A stretch of 64,000 nucleotides of DNA from contig JAHLKG010000017.1 in assembly GCA_025526995.1 (NCBI GenBank), positions 186,001 through 250,000 of the forward strand. The letters run 5' to 3'. The translations under genes and the position numbers were made by a program. Of the stretch, positions 43,501 to 55,853 are shown piece by piece. Source of the stretch: Powellomyces hirtus (Eukaryota; Chytridiomycota; Chytridiomycetes; Spizellomycetales; Powellomycetaceae). Under the pieces are notes generated by a model. It saw only the letters and a program-made list of their open reading frames with translations. It did not search any database and was not told where the DNA came from. How positions within the stretch are numbered: position 1 is the stretch's first letter; every line of letters begins with the position of its first letter.

Positions 43501-46500
43501 GACTTCTGGCGAACGAGTCATTGGTAAGAGAGACCTCTCGACCGCTAACAACCAACAACGGAGAACCATTATCCCTCCTCACATCGCAAATGCCGTATGA
43601 CTCTAGATGCAAGCACAACCATCGTCTGGGGCCCCAACACTCTCTCCTACCGAGTTCCACCACCCCCCGATTGCGAAAGCACTGCAACCAACCCAACAGC
43701 CACCGGCGCCACGCTCACAGCCACACTCGGAGACGAGCTTTGTTTCTCCTTTGCGTTACACGCCGACGGGACGATGCAAGCGCAGGCGTCGACGGCGGAC
43801 GGGTTGGTGGTGAGCTGGAGTGGGGACGACGGCACGATCACGCAGCGGGCGACGGCGGCGGCGAGTGTAGGGCCAAGGAATTTGCCGCCGAGTGCGCAGA
43901 GTGGGGAGGTGGGAAGAGCTGTGAGGTCTGATGTAGGTATTTGGTTTGTCATGCTGCGGTTTCCTACTTTTGCGCCCTTTGCCAGTTGGTTGATCAGAAT
44001 TGGATGCGACCCATCTACTATTTTCCTAGGGCACGGTTATCCGCTACCTCTGCAGCGGGGAAACCCAAATCCTTTTCCCATCCGGCAACGTCTCCACCTA
44101 CACGCCCACCAACTCCACATGGACGTCCATCAACGCATCAGGTCAGCTTCTGACCACATCCTCCAGCAACTGCTCCACATCCACGATCCACATCAGTGAA
44201 GAGCGCGATCTCGCCAGCAAGACATCCATAACGACGCGCGGGGATATGGTGCAGGTGGTACGACATGCGAATGGGGAGGTGACGGCCAAGCATGCGGATG
44301 GGACAGTGATTGCGACCACGGGAGAAGGTGGGGTGGAGGTTGTGTCGATAGGGTTTGCGGGTGTGGTGTTGAAGGGTGGGAATAGTACCGTGGAGTTTGA
44401 GAATGGAGCGGTGTTTGAGAGAGTCAAGGATGGGGCGCATGTAGAGTTCCGGATTCGGAAGGTGAGCGCGCAGCACCCCTTCTGCCCTTCTCTGCCAAGA
44501 TGGCTCTGTATCTGATGCTGCGAAACAGGGCGACGACTTGTTCGTGGTTGCATCAGACGGAACAGCTCAAGTGACGCCCGCGTACCGCCACCCCGCCGCT
44601 ATCGCGCCCGTCGGTGTGCACGTTCTCGACTGGGCTAACGGGACACTCGGGACGGAGGATGCGGGTGGAACGCGATTCAGCGTTGATAAAAGCGGGAACT
44701 GTATGGTACGTACGCAAGCTGCATCTAACTTTGACAAGGATTCGGTTCATTGTATGCTCGCTAATCCACCCATACACGTTGTAGGTCAAACCCCCCGCAT
44801 CCAAAACCGACTCCCCCTCCCCTCCCTCCACCTCCACCGTTTCCAAGCCACCCAAACTCACGCGCACAATCCCACACACGGTTCGCGAAACACTCATCAA
44901 ACACGTCACATCTCCATCCACACCCATTCGAAACTCCCCCCGTCTGTTCGTACTGCACACGGACGGCTACGGGCACGAATTGTTGCGAGACGCAGACCTC
45001 GTGTCGTTCCTTAAGGATGCGACCCGGAAATCAGCGGCGGGTCAGGGCGTTTGGATTATGGAGGAACCTTTGGTTGATGCAAGGGAGAGTGTGGGTGTGA
45101 CAGTTATTGTGGGGAGAATGGACGAGGAGGATGGGAATGCGGGTGGGATTGTACAGGGGGCGGTGCAGTATCGGCAGGTAAGAAAAAAAATAACGAAAAT
45201 GGCCTAAGAAAGTGCCCAGACTCGTTGGGTATTTTTAACATCCTTAACTCTTTTCGGTGATCTCAAACAGCTGATCCGCCACCCCCGCCTCTCCTCACCT
45301 GCCATCACTGCCCTCGTTTCCGAATACAACGAACTCGACAGCATCCTCTCCGCGCCCGACAACACGCTTTCCAATGCCCCGCCCATCGATGAAACCTGCG
45401 AACAAGTGTCCGCGGAACTCTGCGCGTCCCTTAAACCTTCCCCCTCAATGTCAAACCAAACAGCGCATTACGGTCTGTCGCGCGAGGAAACAGAAGCGAG
45501 AATTAAGGCGCGGTATGCGTTAAGGGAAGAGAGCGCCATGGCGGTTGGGACCTCTCCACAACAGAACATGGAGAATCGCGGTGATGCGGACGATGGTGCA
45601 GCTTCAAGCCGGCTCGTAGCCCCAACTAAACCGCTACGCGCAATCGTACCCGTGCCGCCCGCGGCAACCGCTAGCACTACGATGGCATCGCTGTCGACAG
45701 CACCATCAACAGCTGTCTCTGGCTCGGTCGCCGCCGGCAGCGCCTCAAGCAGCATCACTAACAACAACAATGGCAGCAGTAGAAGAAAACGGAGGTCGTT
45801 GCATAGGATGCTGAACGATGCAGAGATCCCGCGTTACTTTGACAGCCCAGAGGGTCGGGCACGGTTTTCGGAGGTAGGTCAACGGCCCATAGTGCACCCG
45901 GATACATCTTTAACACCTCTTTCTTGTTTTTATGTCCTAGGCTCCTCCAGTGAGCATACCACCACCCACAACGACCGCCACCGAAACGTCCCCTCCCCAC
46001 TTTTCTTCCCTCCACCACCCCACCACACCTTCCACCGGCGCATCCTCCTCCCCACCCACCACCGCCCCAGCACCTACCCACAATGACCGTCAACAACAAG
46101 CCGACTCTCCCCAACGCGCGTCCAGCCCCCTCAAAACCGACGTGCTAGGCCGTCCGCGCCGCTCGAAACTCCAGCTCCCCTCGGTTCTCCGGAGCTCAAA
46201 GGGCGGCGCGGTCCCGAATGCCGAGTATGCGGCGGTGGAGAATAGTGCGCGACGGACCGTCAAGACGAGTTCGACAGCGGGGTTGAAGGATGAAGCTGGT
46301 AAGGAAAACCCCACTCGCCAAAACACCCACCCCCTCCATTCCGCCCTCGCACGTCTCATTAATGTGTTTTTTTATAGCATTGAACTCTCTGGGCACATTC
46401 GAAATCTACCCCTCCCGCATCAACTTTGGAACCATCGTCGTGCAACCAGGGGGATCTACCGCCACCGGCGTCGGCGGGGGCGGCAAGGCGTCGCTGCACC

Positions 46501-46996
46501 TCGTGAACGTCGGCAACTGTGCGGCACGGTTCAAAGTCGTCAAACAGCAGAAACAGAATTCGTGGATTGAGACGAGTTTTACCCCGGGACCGGTACGAAA
46601 AAAAAAAAGACACTTTTAAAGAAAGATACCAAATGAACTACTGAATTTTTTGTCTACAGGTCGCACCAGGCATGAAAGTCGATATCCACCTCAAACTCAC
46701 CCCAAACAGCAGCACGATCGCCGATTCGGCTACCGGCAGTCGTAGTGGGACCGGCACCCGGGTCGTAGAAGAACTCAAGATCGTGACTGAGGCGCATATA
46801 TTCACTGTTGCCTGTACTGCGAGTAAGTGCGCAAAGGACAAGAACAGCAGGGGCCATTAACTGGGTGTCTCTCATTTGGTCTTGAACGACTCGGACGTTC
46901 TGATCTTTTCCCCCGTTTCTTCCGATAGATGTGATTTTCGAAGCTATATCATCGTCATCAACAGCACGATACGAGCAGTCTACGGCGTCCTTGTGA
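40597..46996 (+). CDS. SPAG17: SPAG17/PF6-like axonemal central-pair protein
   Basis: Large structural protein of the central-pair C1a projection in motile flagella. Roughly 20 exons; ATG at 40597 (MGRIDKVASGTP). The N-terminal exons give a helical LLKIRLLGLKAEGIE region and a Lys/Glu-rich linker. The conserved core includes YYLLRDFSGPGFFTCLMEENGVQVHLVLQ, FLKQYFEHATKTLASAAPG-like helices, and WGPNTLSYR with beta repeats (DGTVIRYL, GETQILFPSGNVS, ANGEVTAKHADGTVIATTG), resembling the PF6 T-complex/MORN-like region. The C-terminal ASH-like domain reads FEIYPSRINFGTIVVQPGG, LVNVGNCAARFKV, VAPGMKVDIHLKL, LKIVTEAHIFTV, the strongest match. It has a poly-Q tract at about 43360-43400. AATAAA lies at 47025-47030. 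Confidence 0.85.
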
Positions 46997-47574
46997 GGCG
47001 AGCAATGTGCTGGAACGTTGGCAAAATAAACTGTACTTGTAGAGCTTATATCATAAGGGATGCCACTTCAACGGTACTGTGGCATTTTGTCTCTCATCGG
47101 GGTTAGCTCTTGAGGTGGGACGCGGGCGAGCAATGGGACGGATAGCGCAAGTGCACATTGACGGAGTGTGACTCCGTGCGAAGATGGAAGCGATGTAGAT
47201 TGACGAAGTCTGCATACATTACGCTCAGCGTTATTCTGTTTTACGATTAAGCTTGCTCCTGCTAGTAATCAAGTCTGCTCCTGCTAGTATCAGCGATGGC
47301 CTCAACCTGTCAAAAAAAAACCAGCCTACACACACACACACATACGGAAACCTCAAAATGCTGGCTAAAGATATTGTCGTATTATGGTAATTTAGGTAGG
47401 TAAGAAAAAAGGAGGAAGGACGGAAAGGAGAGCATTAAGACACAAAAAAAAAAACTATGTACGGTTTGTAAAACTGTTTTCCAAAGTGGGCGCATCAGAG
47501 AAGAGCAGGAGCGGCGGGTGAGGGGGGGGGGTGGGGAATGGAGATAATGTCGAGAACAAAACTCCACGTTCCGT
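46997..47574. other. Convergent intergenic region after SPAG17
   Basis: Holds the SPAG17 polyadenylation signal AATAAA at 47025-47030. A direct repeat of TGCTCCTGCTAGTA occurs near 47252 and 47275. A short (CA)n tract lies at about 47328-47341 and small A runs follow. No gene is supported. Confidence 0.55.
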
Positions 47575-48860
47575 TTAGTATAGGACGGTGCCAAAGAGTC
47601 GGTCCCACAGTTTGCTGGTGATGCCGTAGCCAAGGTTCGCGTCCTTGTAGTGGTGGTCGAGGTGGTAGGTCTTCATTTCGCGGAGATGGGCCGCAAAGGG
47701 GCGGCCGTGGTGGAGGTAATCTAGAGGACGAAAAGGGGTGGATATATTTAGCCTACGATGATGAGGAAGATAAAACATCATATTCTGAAACGTACAGTGA
47801 GTCAAGTCGTAGCCGACATAGCCCGGGATGACTCCCGTGGCAAGACCGTACACGAGATATTCGGGGAGAATCATGGAGAAGAAGTTCCAAAGACAGGTGG
47901 CGATGATGATGGACAAAGCAGGAGGCATTACCAACCGCATTCTGCATAACAAAAGCAAAGTTGTCAGTCTCGCGCAACAACGATGCGAGAGAGATAACAA
48001 CAAGAAGGAAAAACCGGCACAACACCCACCTGTCCATTGGGAGGTAATGATGAATCCCATGCAACAAAAAGTGCAAACTCAGGGCAAACCGATTGTCAGG
48101 CAATATCTCCTCCACATGGAAGACAAATCGATGCAGCGTGTACTCCAAAAACGACCAAAAGACGACTCCAAGCGGCAGGAGCTGAAGCGTCAACCCAACC
48201 CCAATCTTGTGCATCGAGGCATACAGCGCCAGACTCCAGAGCGGGACCCACACGAGCGGGATCACCCACCACGGGGTCTTGGTCAGCATTTCCAGAGCCG
48301 GGTGGCCAAAGATGGGCGCAGAGTCGGTCATGTGCCGCGGAATGTGGACTTGTTCGAGGTAGTATTCTTTCGACCACGTGCTGTACACCATTTGCTTCAG
48401 CATGGGCTTGGCGAGATCGATAAATGGCTTCTTGGTGCCCAGTTTAGAAGTACCGACCCTCTCTTCGGCGACAACGGCTTTCTTTGGGTGAGCTTTAGAT
48501 CGCTCTTCCGGTGCGAGAACTCCGACGCAGTACTCTTCTAGCATGTCGTAGGCAGACTCGGAATGTTCGTGTTCCAGTTTGTCCTTCATGACTTTGGTCA
48601 CGTCCTGTCCTCCGTATTGTAGCAGCAGCTCTTCTCCCCCAGGATGGTCAAACATGAATTCGGACACATCGTAAACTGTCGTTCATGGAGAAAACATTTA
48701 GCATGTTAGAAAAACCCCGACCGAGAACGGACGCTGGGCCACCGCCCAGCATGACTAATGTACCTTTGTTGTTGACGACGACCCACACGGACTTTGCCGT
48801 GTTGTGCAGGGCAACGTCCTCTCTAGTGAGAACTGTGACTTTATCGCTTGCTCCCATCAT
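47575..48860 (-). CDS. SCS7: Fatty-acid 2-hydroxylase (cytochrome b5 plus hydroxylase)
   Basis: ER membrane di-iron enzyme that 2-hydroxylates very-long-chain acyl groups of sphingolipids. The N-terminal cytochrome b5 domain contains VWVVVNNKVYDVSEFMFDHPGGEELLLQYGGQDVT with the HPGG heme ligand. The membrane hydroxylase domain follows with TPWWVIPLVWVP helices and the His boxes HRFVFH, HFLLHGIHH, YYLHHG and HLDHHY, then GITSKLWDRLFGT near the C terminus. Exons are joined at 48670/48760, around 47950-48030 and around 47720-47795; a separate exon supplies MRLVMPPALSIIIATCLWNFF. ATG at 48860 is followed by a second Met; either may be used. Confidence 0.95.
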
Positions 48861-49248
48861 CTTTGCAGATTTCTGTATCGTTTGTCCAGATAGATTCCAA
48901 CCGCTGTAGTTGAGCGGCAGAAAGCCCTGGGGAATTGAAGTTGGTTGAACGTGGCAGGCAGCTTGGCATGCAAATTCTCATTTTCGTTAGTCAGCAGCGG
49001 ACATGCGCGTCTTCAACTCTTGCGTGCCAGCCGTGTAATTATTGACCGAATTCATATCCAGATTCATATTACAAACATAGATCCAAACGCTTTCTATTTC
49101 ATGGCTATGATATGTCCTGCGTATCCACCCTCCAAGCCCTCTACCCAACCACATCACATCACGACCATGCAAAAAAAAAAAAACGCAAGCACCTATGAAA
49201 AAAAAAAAAAAAAACAGTTCTCTACATGATTCCGTTCTAAACCCACGT
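48861..49248. other. Intergenic: SCS7 promoter and M13 peptidase 3' flank
   Basis: No coding region is supported. A runs lie near 49170 and 49199-49214, close to the M13 stop. Confidence 0.5.
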
Positions 49249-51666
49249 CTACCAAATCTGCACAATCTTGTCCGCGGGTCTCCGCATCGGCTGGTTCTCT
49301 TTAACATCAAACGCGGCCCAAAACTCGGGGAGGTTGGCGAGGGGGCCCAACACGCGGTACACGCCGGGGGCATGCGGGTCGAGGGTGATGCGCATGAGGG
49401 CATTTTCCTTTGTGATGTTGTTTCGCCACAGCTGGGCAGCCGAGACAAAGAACTGCTGTTCCGGGGTGAGAGTGAGTGTTTTGTTTTTCGTGCCGTCGTC
49501 GTCCGTCATGGTGTAGTCGGGGAGGCGGCCCTTGTCGTGCATGTACTTTTGCATGGCGAGGAATGCGATTTTGAGGCCGCCGAGGTCGGCAATGTTTTCG
49601 CCTTGGGTGAGTTCGCCCTTGACGTGTTGACCGTGGACAATGTACTCGTTGTATTGCTCAATCATGACTTTGGCGCGCCGTTCAAATTCGGCGCGGTCTT
49701 CCGCAGCCCACCAGTTGCGTAGGTTGCCCGACTCGTCATACTGCGTTTGGCCGGGACATAAAAATAAAAAAAATCCCCCAAAGACAAAACTGTCAATAGG
49801 TTTCACGAGAAGAATGGCATTTCGCGCAAGGGGACACACCGCACCTGACTTCCTTGGTCGTCATACGAGTGAGTCGCCTCATGACCAATAACCGCTCCAA
49901 TAGCACCAAAGGAAAAGGCGGGGTAGCCTTCCGGGTGCTCGGGCGTAGGGGGATAGAACATGGGAGGCTGCAAAATGGCAGCCGGATAGGCCATCTCGTT
50001 ACGGGATGGGTCAAAGTAGGCGTTGACCATGAACCTAGAGATCCCGACAAATGCGCGAGGACCCCCATCAGCGATTCAATTCCCAAAGTTGGAGATGCGA
50101 AAAAAAAAAAAAAAGCATGTACGGCAGATTACTCACGAAGGCATGAGCCAGTCGTTCCAGTCAATGGGTTTGCCGGCCTTGGCCAGTTTCCGCGCCTGGT
50201 CCGCTTCCGCGACCAACCTGATATTCTCATAGTACGGTTTTGCGGCCGCCACGCTCTTTTCCAGGGGGCCATCGTGTTTCTCCCATCGGTCGGGGTATCC
50301 GACCTTGACCTTCAACACCTCCAGCTTCTTGAACGCCGTGACCTTGGTCTTATCCTGCATCCAGTCCAACGCTTCCAGGCGTTGGCGGAGGGCGGACCGG
50401 ACGTATTCGACGTACTCGTTGAGCTGCGATTTGGCTTCTTTGGGGAACACGCGCTCGACGTAGGGTTGGCTGAGCGTGTCGGGGATAAAGTCCGAGATGG
50501 CCGCCCGGACACGTTGCCATCGTGGTTTGATTTGCGCTTGGCCGGTCAATGTCTTCTGTTCGAATTCAAAGCTAGCGTTCACGAATGCGTCAGAGAGATA
50601 CGGGGCGCTCTCCTTGAGAATGTGGAATCTCAAGTAGTGTCTCCAGTGCTCGATATCAACATTCATCAAAAGCTCGTCCAATTTCTTCATCGAATTGGGG
50701 CATTCCACACTGAATTTTGTTCCAAAGGCCGCCTCGTCGGCATAGCCCACGTTTTCAAAGTACGCCGCCCACGGGATATGCTGTGTGGTCTTGGCGAGCT
50801 CGCTGATGGTCGTGATATTGTACATGCGTTCCGGGTCTCGTCGCTCAATGCGGGTCCAGAACGATTGAGCGAGCGTCTCTTCAATCGCATAGACCGCATC
50901 GACCATGGCGTCGATTTGGGATGCGTCCCGCGTTGGGTCTTCGAGTTGGAAAAGGGCGGCCATGTAGGTGCGGTACTTTATCCGCGTCTCCTTTTTTGTG
51001 TCGTCTTCATCAAAGTAGTAGTCCCGGTCCGGCATGCCCAGTCCACCCTGGCCCAGGATGATGATCTGCATGCCGGCATTCTTGGCGTCGGATTCGACGT
51101 AAATGTGCCACAGCGGTTCTCCAATCTGCTTCTTGTGCAATGTAGCGACGAATGTGACGACATCAGCAGGCGTCTTGACGGTCGTGTCGATCTTATTCAG
51201 AATCTCCTTGACGGGGTCCAGACCCGCCTTCTCCACCAGCGCTTCGTCCATGGCAGAGAGGTAGAATTCGCCGAGGAGAGTTTTGGTCGGGGCTTTGCTG
51301 AGACCCTCGAGAATGTCTTTCAGGATCAGATCGTTCTGGTCCGACAGCTGCTCAAACTAGTGCGTCGAAAAACGGCATCGGGAAGGGGGGTTTGATTAAC
51401 CCTCCTTTTTTCTCAATGCGCGAGAATGTGTGGATGCTTACAGTTCCCCAACGAGATTTATCGCCCGGAATAGGGTTCTTGTCCGTCCATCCCTTGTTGA
51501 CATAGTCGTAGAAATGGTCTCCTGGGTTAACAGACAGGTCAAAGTTGGCGAGCTCGGAAGGCGGAGCAACGCGGGTTGCGGTTGCGGTGGGGTTGCTGGT
51601 GGCCAGGGTTGCGGAGACAGGCTTGCCGGCGGCGGCCGGAGGAGGGGCTTGATCACCGATGGACAT
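49249..51666 (-). CDS. M13-family zinc metallopeptidase (neprilysin-like, no membrane anchor)
   Basis: Cleaves short peptides at hydrophobic residues. Four exons code about 690 residues. The N-terminal Pro/Ala/Thr-rich stretch shows no signal peptide or transmembrane helix, unlike animal neprilysins, so a cytosolic or unconventionally secreted enzyme is suggested. The peptidase N-domain begins NPGDHFYDYVNKGW. The catalytic part has VNAYFDPSRNEMAYPAAILQPP, the zinc site VIGHEATHSYDDQG (HEATH) and ENIADLGGL with the third ligand Glu. The usual C-terminal Cys-X-X-Trp is replaced by IVQIW, consistent with loss of disulfides in a reducing compartment. The large lobe is in one exon from about 51360 to 50135. 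The antisense strand carries a long spurious open frame. Confidence 0.94.
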
Positions 51667-53243
51667 GATGTGAGGATTGTGTTGTGGGGATGTTTGTTTT
51701 TGATTCTCTAGAGAGACCAGGGCCATACACAACGTCAATCCACACACCACGGGTGCGCTGTGGCTGTGTGGCTGTGCAACGCGCGTCTCCGACTTTCAGT
51801 TGTATCGCAGCAAAACACTGACACGTCAAGTACCTCTCTACATGCAACAACACCCACAGCGAACGCTCTATAAGATACTACCAAGCCAGATATCCACTCC
51901 AGCCCTCGCCCTTCCTGCACCGCCAATCACATTCCCCAATCAGTCCCACCCTCCTCAGTATCAGCTAGCGTATTCCATCTTCGGGAGTGACGTGATTCGA
52001 AAACAGCCAACTCCACACATATACCCACCCAGAGCATAGCCAGCAAAAAAAACCCTGACGATCCTCGCACAGGTTCAGGTTTTCCCTCACTTGCACTCAG
52101 CGCCGTTAAAGGAGAGGGGTATTTGTAGTCTACTCTCCACCCCTCGTTTCCGACCACGACAGGAGCCGGGGGGCGTGCTTACCAATTAACTAACTAACTG
52201 CTTATTAACTGCGCATCAGACCACCGTCAAAGAGCGAGCGAGCGAGCGAGGGAGTGGGATATTTCGTAGCTGACGCCGCGGGCTGCAAGTTATCGTCGGA
52301 CTGAATCCTCGTGGCGGTATGCAACACTGCCCGGCGCGGTGAAACCGTCCCCGACTCCCGACCGTCCGCACATGGAAACCCCCCCCCCCCCCCCCCCCTC
52401 TACTAGTACCAGCAGCGCGTGGTGCTACTACTGTACCAGCGCGAATGGGGGAAAGAGCGGAGGTGAGGGTAAGAGAAGAAACCCTAGAACTGGGCAACCG
52501 CGACCGCGACCGCGATAGCAACAACTCCCAACATCCAAAACAGCATCTCAAATCTCAAATCTCCCTGTCAACTATCACTTAAAATTGCGCAAAACGCAAA
52601 CAACAAAAAGAAAAAAACATGGCAACAACATGGCACCAGCCCCCCTTTTCCGGTCCGAACGGTGGTGAAGAATGGCCGCTGCTGCTGCACACATCCCACC
52701 CACCGCCCCGCGAAAACAAAAACCCCCATCGCTGGATAGGGCATGGCGATGCCCTCACTCTCAATTTCCCTCTCGTTTCTTCAGGTCCGCGCACTCACTT
52801 TTCCGCGGTAGAGACACGTAAAGTATCTCAATACATGCATTAAAAAAAAGAAAAGCGCGAAAAAAAGGCACCCACCCAAGGGGGGACTGCGACATTCACG
52901 CGCGGCCCCAAACGCGTATGCAAACCCATCCCCAATGCCAACCCCCCTCCCGTTATTCAATTACAAAAAAAAAAAAAAATAAAAAAAAAATGTACCGCAG
53001 TATCGTGTGTCCAACATGTCCAACATATATGTGATGTAGCTGTTACGGTAGGGTAGGTGGGAGCACGTAAACAAGAAGGTATACACATTTCTACAAAAAA
53101 CCAAAATACAAAAAAATACGGGGCCCAAACAGTGTGCGTGCGTGTGTGTGTGTGTGTGCATGTCAAAGGGCGCGGGGGCGGGACGGCATATTCACCAGAA
53201 AGATGTTGGTGGTGGTGACACGCCCGCCCCGTTTTTTTTTCTC
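51667..53243. other. Intergenic, about 1.6 kb, simple-sequence rich
   Basis: The first part is the M13 peptidase promoter. It holds (GAGC)n near 52236-52250, a C20 run at 52379-52398, A runs near 52965-52990 and a (TG)n tract at about 53136-53158. A 74-residue rightward frame at 52619 has no recognisable feature and is not called. The end is the PFK-2/FBPase-2 3' flank. Confidence 0.5.
52379..52398 (+). repeat. Poly(C) run, 20 nt
   Basis: Uninterrupted C tract in the intergenic region; read on the + strand. Confidence 0.95.
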
Positions 53244-53301
53244 TCAAAGTGTACATCCGATCTCGTCAAACGCGTCCGTGTCCGGATTAAAGCGGTCTTC
53301 G

Positions 53302-53339
<38 letters not shown>

Positions 53340-55853
53340 AACATCCGCCAAAAACCCACCCCCTCGCGCGCGTCGACTTTCTTTTCTTACATTTAACGAG
53401 ATCCGCGCCATAGGGTTTCGGTTTCAGGCAGTACAGGGTATGCAAGGGCACGCTGAGGGTCGGCATGTCGTCGAGCGGCACGCCGATAAAGTACGAGAGG
53501 AGGGTTCGGAGGACCTAGGGCGAGAGAGAGAAAAGCCACAGGCAAAAAACGCGGGACGACGACAAAGTGCGAGAGGAAAACGGAATGAGAATCAGAGAAC
53601 GGGGCGACTGGGGCTTTTTCTTTTCGTTTTTTTTTTTTTTTTTTTTTTTTTTTTGTGACTTGTCCTCCACTCACCACCTGATGCGTAACAATCAAGACAT
53701 TCGTCTGCATCCTCTCCAACTCAATAATGATGGGCCGGAGACGTTCAATGACATCGACATAGCTCTCGCCGCCGGGGCCGGGGTACCGGTAGACCAATTT
53801 CGCATCCGCACGGAGCTTAAACTCGGCGGGATGCGTCTGTTCAATCTCGGCATACGTCATGTTCTCGCACACCCCCGCGTAGATCTCGTTGAGGAATTTG
53901 ATGCGTTTGAGGTCGTATTCCGTCGGGCTGAAATGCTGCACTGTTTCGATCGTGCGTTGGAGCGTCGACGTCCAGATCGAGAGTGGGGACCGCGGGCGCG
54001 AGGTGGTGGCGTCCGTGCCCCCGAATGTGTCGTCGGGGAGAAGGGATGTGGAGCGCGGGAAGGAGGAGGAGGGGGGAGCGGCGGTGACGGAGGAGGGTGT
54101 TGATATGGATGTGGTGGTGGTGGTGGTGGAAGGGGATTCGTCTGGCGGAGGGTGGAATGTGCCGATGAACTTGGAAAGGGCGAGGGCGAACCGGCGGCCG
54201 AGGGGCGTGAGTGGGGGGTCGCCGCCAATACGGCCCGACACGTTATATTCTGCCGTTAGAAAAGTGAATAAACCCAAAACACCAACGTGCGAGACGGGGG
54301 AGGGGAGGGGCGGTCTGGTCTTTCTTTCGTTTTTCACGTACCCGATTCGCCGTGCCGCGTAAGCCATATCGTGCGGGGCTTGATATGCATCTGCATCAGG
54401 TAGAACACGCACTGGGACTCGAGATACCCGTGGACATTATGGGCAATGATTTTCTTGCCAACGTTGATGAGTTTGATGAACCTAAGAGATTTCTAGGCGT
54501 CAATCAATGCCCGACGCCCTTTGTACGCTTCTCTCTTCTTTTTCGGTACGCTCTGATGCATACATACCCCAGATCATCCTGCTCTTCCTCCTCCTGCGAG
54601 ATTGTCTGGTACGCCTTCTCGTAGTTCGCCGTTCTGGCTCTAAAATCGCGCATGGCCTGTTCGGGGGGCATATTTTTGTAATCGGGGCCCTGCAATTTCA
54701 TCTGGATATTCGTTTCCAGGACGCGTTTGTCGGTGCAGATGGATTCGATAAACATGGCTTTGATGCCCTTTTCGCGGTTGACTCTATCGAGAAGGGCTCT
54801 GCGTCTCTGCACGGTCGAGTTTGTCGCGTCGTGGATCGCGACTTTGCCGCCGCCGTGGTGCAGCCAGTCGATGATCTCGTCGAGGGTTTCCAGCGCGAGT
54901 TTTTCGCGCACGGCTTGGGCCGCGGGGTTGTCGGGATCAAAGAATGTCGCGTCGTGGGTGGTGCTGCCCGCCGGGGCGTTCACGACGGGCGAAGGACAGG
55001 GCTCGGGCACGGGCCCGTGGTACGACGAGCTGAATTTGGTCAAGAGGAGGGCCGCAAAGGAAGCGGGGCGCTTTGGGGTCGGGACGGCGAGAAAGTCGGT
55101 ACTGCTGCCGCTTTCGTGGTCGGTTGATGACGAGAGAGAGGCGGTGGAGTCGGTTGGCGGAGGAGTGGCGGGTTCGGCGGGGCTATACATTGGCAGCACG
55201 CGGGACGGGGCGGAGGCCGGGGGGAGAGGAGGTGGTGGGGTGCTGGAGGTGCTGGTAGCCATGACGCGCCGGCGGTTGCCAACGTTAAAGACCCGGGTGT
55301 TGAAGCCGCTCCACGAGAGATCTTGTAGGAAAGCAAAGGTTTAGACAGTCCCGTTGGACAAAGAAGCAAGTGCTGTGGTACGTACATCGCACTAGTTTCT
55401 TGCAGACATCTGGCAGAACTCCGAGTCAGCAATTGCGCACGCCAAGAAAGCGCAACGGGCAGGTGTAGCGTCCCTCCGCCACTTACATGATTTCCCTCTG
55501 GCCGGCAAGCCCACCATGAACACCACAAGTTTCGGCCCGAGCTCATTCTTCTGCTCCAAAATATCTAACCCCAAAAACGCAAACATCTTGATCAGTCTTT
55601 ATTCCAACAAAACACACACATCCTCCCACATGTATCTTTAGCGGGCCCTCTTTGCTCTACCTTTCGGCTGCTTGGATATAGATTCCTTCCGCGCAAGGTG
55701 CTGTGACGTGGCGGTGGTCGTTGCCGCGGGAGGTGATGCGCTGATGGATTTCCCACTGATGGGGTTGGTGGGTGAGGAGGTGCCGTCCTCGGCTATGGCT
55801 TTTAGCAGCGAGGCTGGGAGGGCGTAGGGGTACGGTTGGGAGGAGTCTGACAT
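53244..55853 (-). CDS. PFKFB: 6-phosphofructo-2-kinase / fructose-2,6-bisphosphatase
   Basis: Bifunctional enzyme that makes and breaks fructose-2,6-bisphosphate, the glycolysis regulator. It begins MSDSSQPYPYALP (55853), then a Ser/Thr-rich leader. The kinase P-loop VVFMVGLPARGKS lies near 55500-55545, followed by VFNVGNRRR, VAIHDATNST and FIESICTD. FBPase side: WLTRHGESEYNVSGRIGGD (phospho-His), EIYAGVCENMTY (Glu), RYPGPGGESY and VTHQVV. A small exon and the last exon (53244-53296, ending YRFNPDTDAFDEIGCTL) finish the chain. Both catalytic halves look intact. A ~110-residue Ser/Pro/Thr insert follows NVGNRRR, and a ~60-residue Thr/Ser insert sits in the FBPase half. The final intron uses a 35-nt T tract before its acceptor. 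Confidence 0.94.
53302..53336 (+). repeat. Poly(A) run, 35 nt (poly-T in the PFKFB transcript)
   Basis: A35 on the + strand, directly upstream (in transcript sense) of the CGAAG acceptor of the last PFKFB intron, so in the pre-mRNA it is a U35 polypyrimidine tract. Confidence 0.95.

Noticed and set aside
49854..51395. Long rightward open frame of over 500 residues
   Set aside because: It mirrors the M13 peptidase exon on the opposite strand. The peptidase has clear catalytic motifs, and the antisense product resembles nothing.
52619..52843. 74-residue rightward frame in the gap before PFKFB
   Set aside because: No domain, helix or splice context, and it lies among homopolymers.
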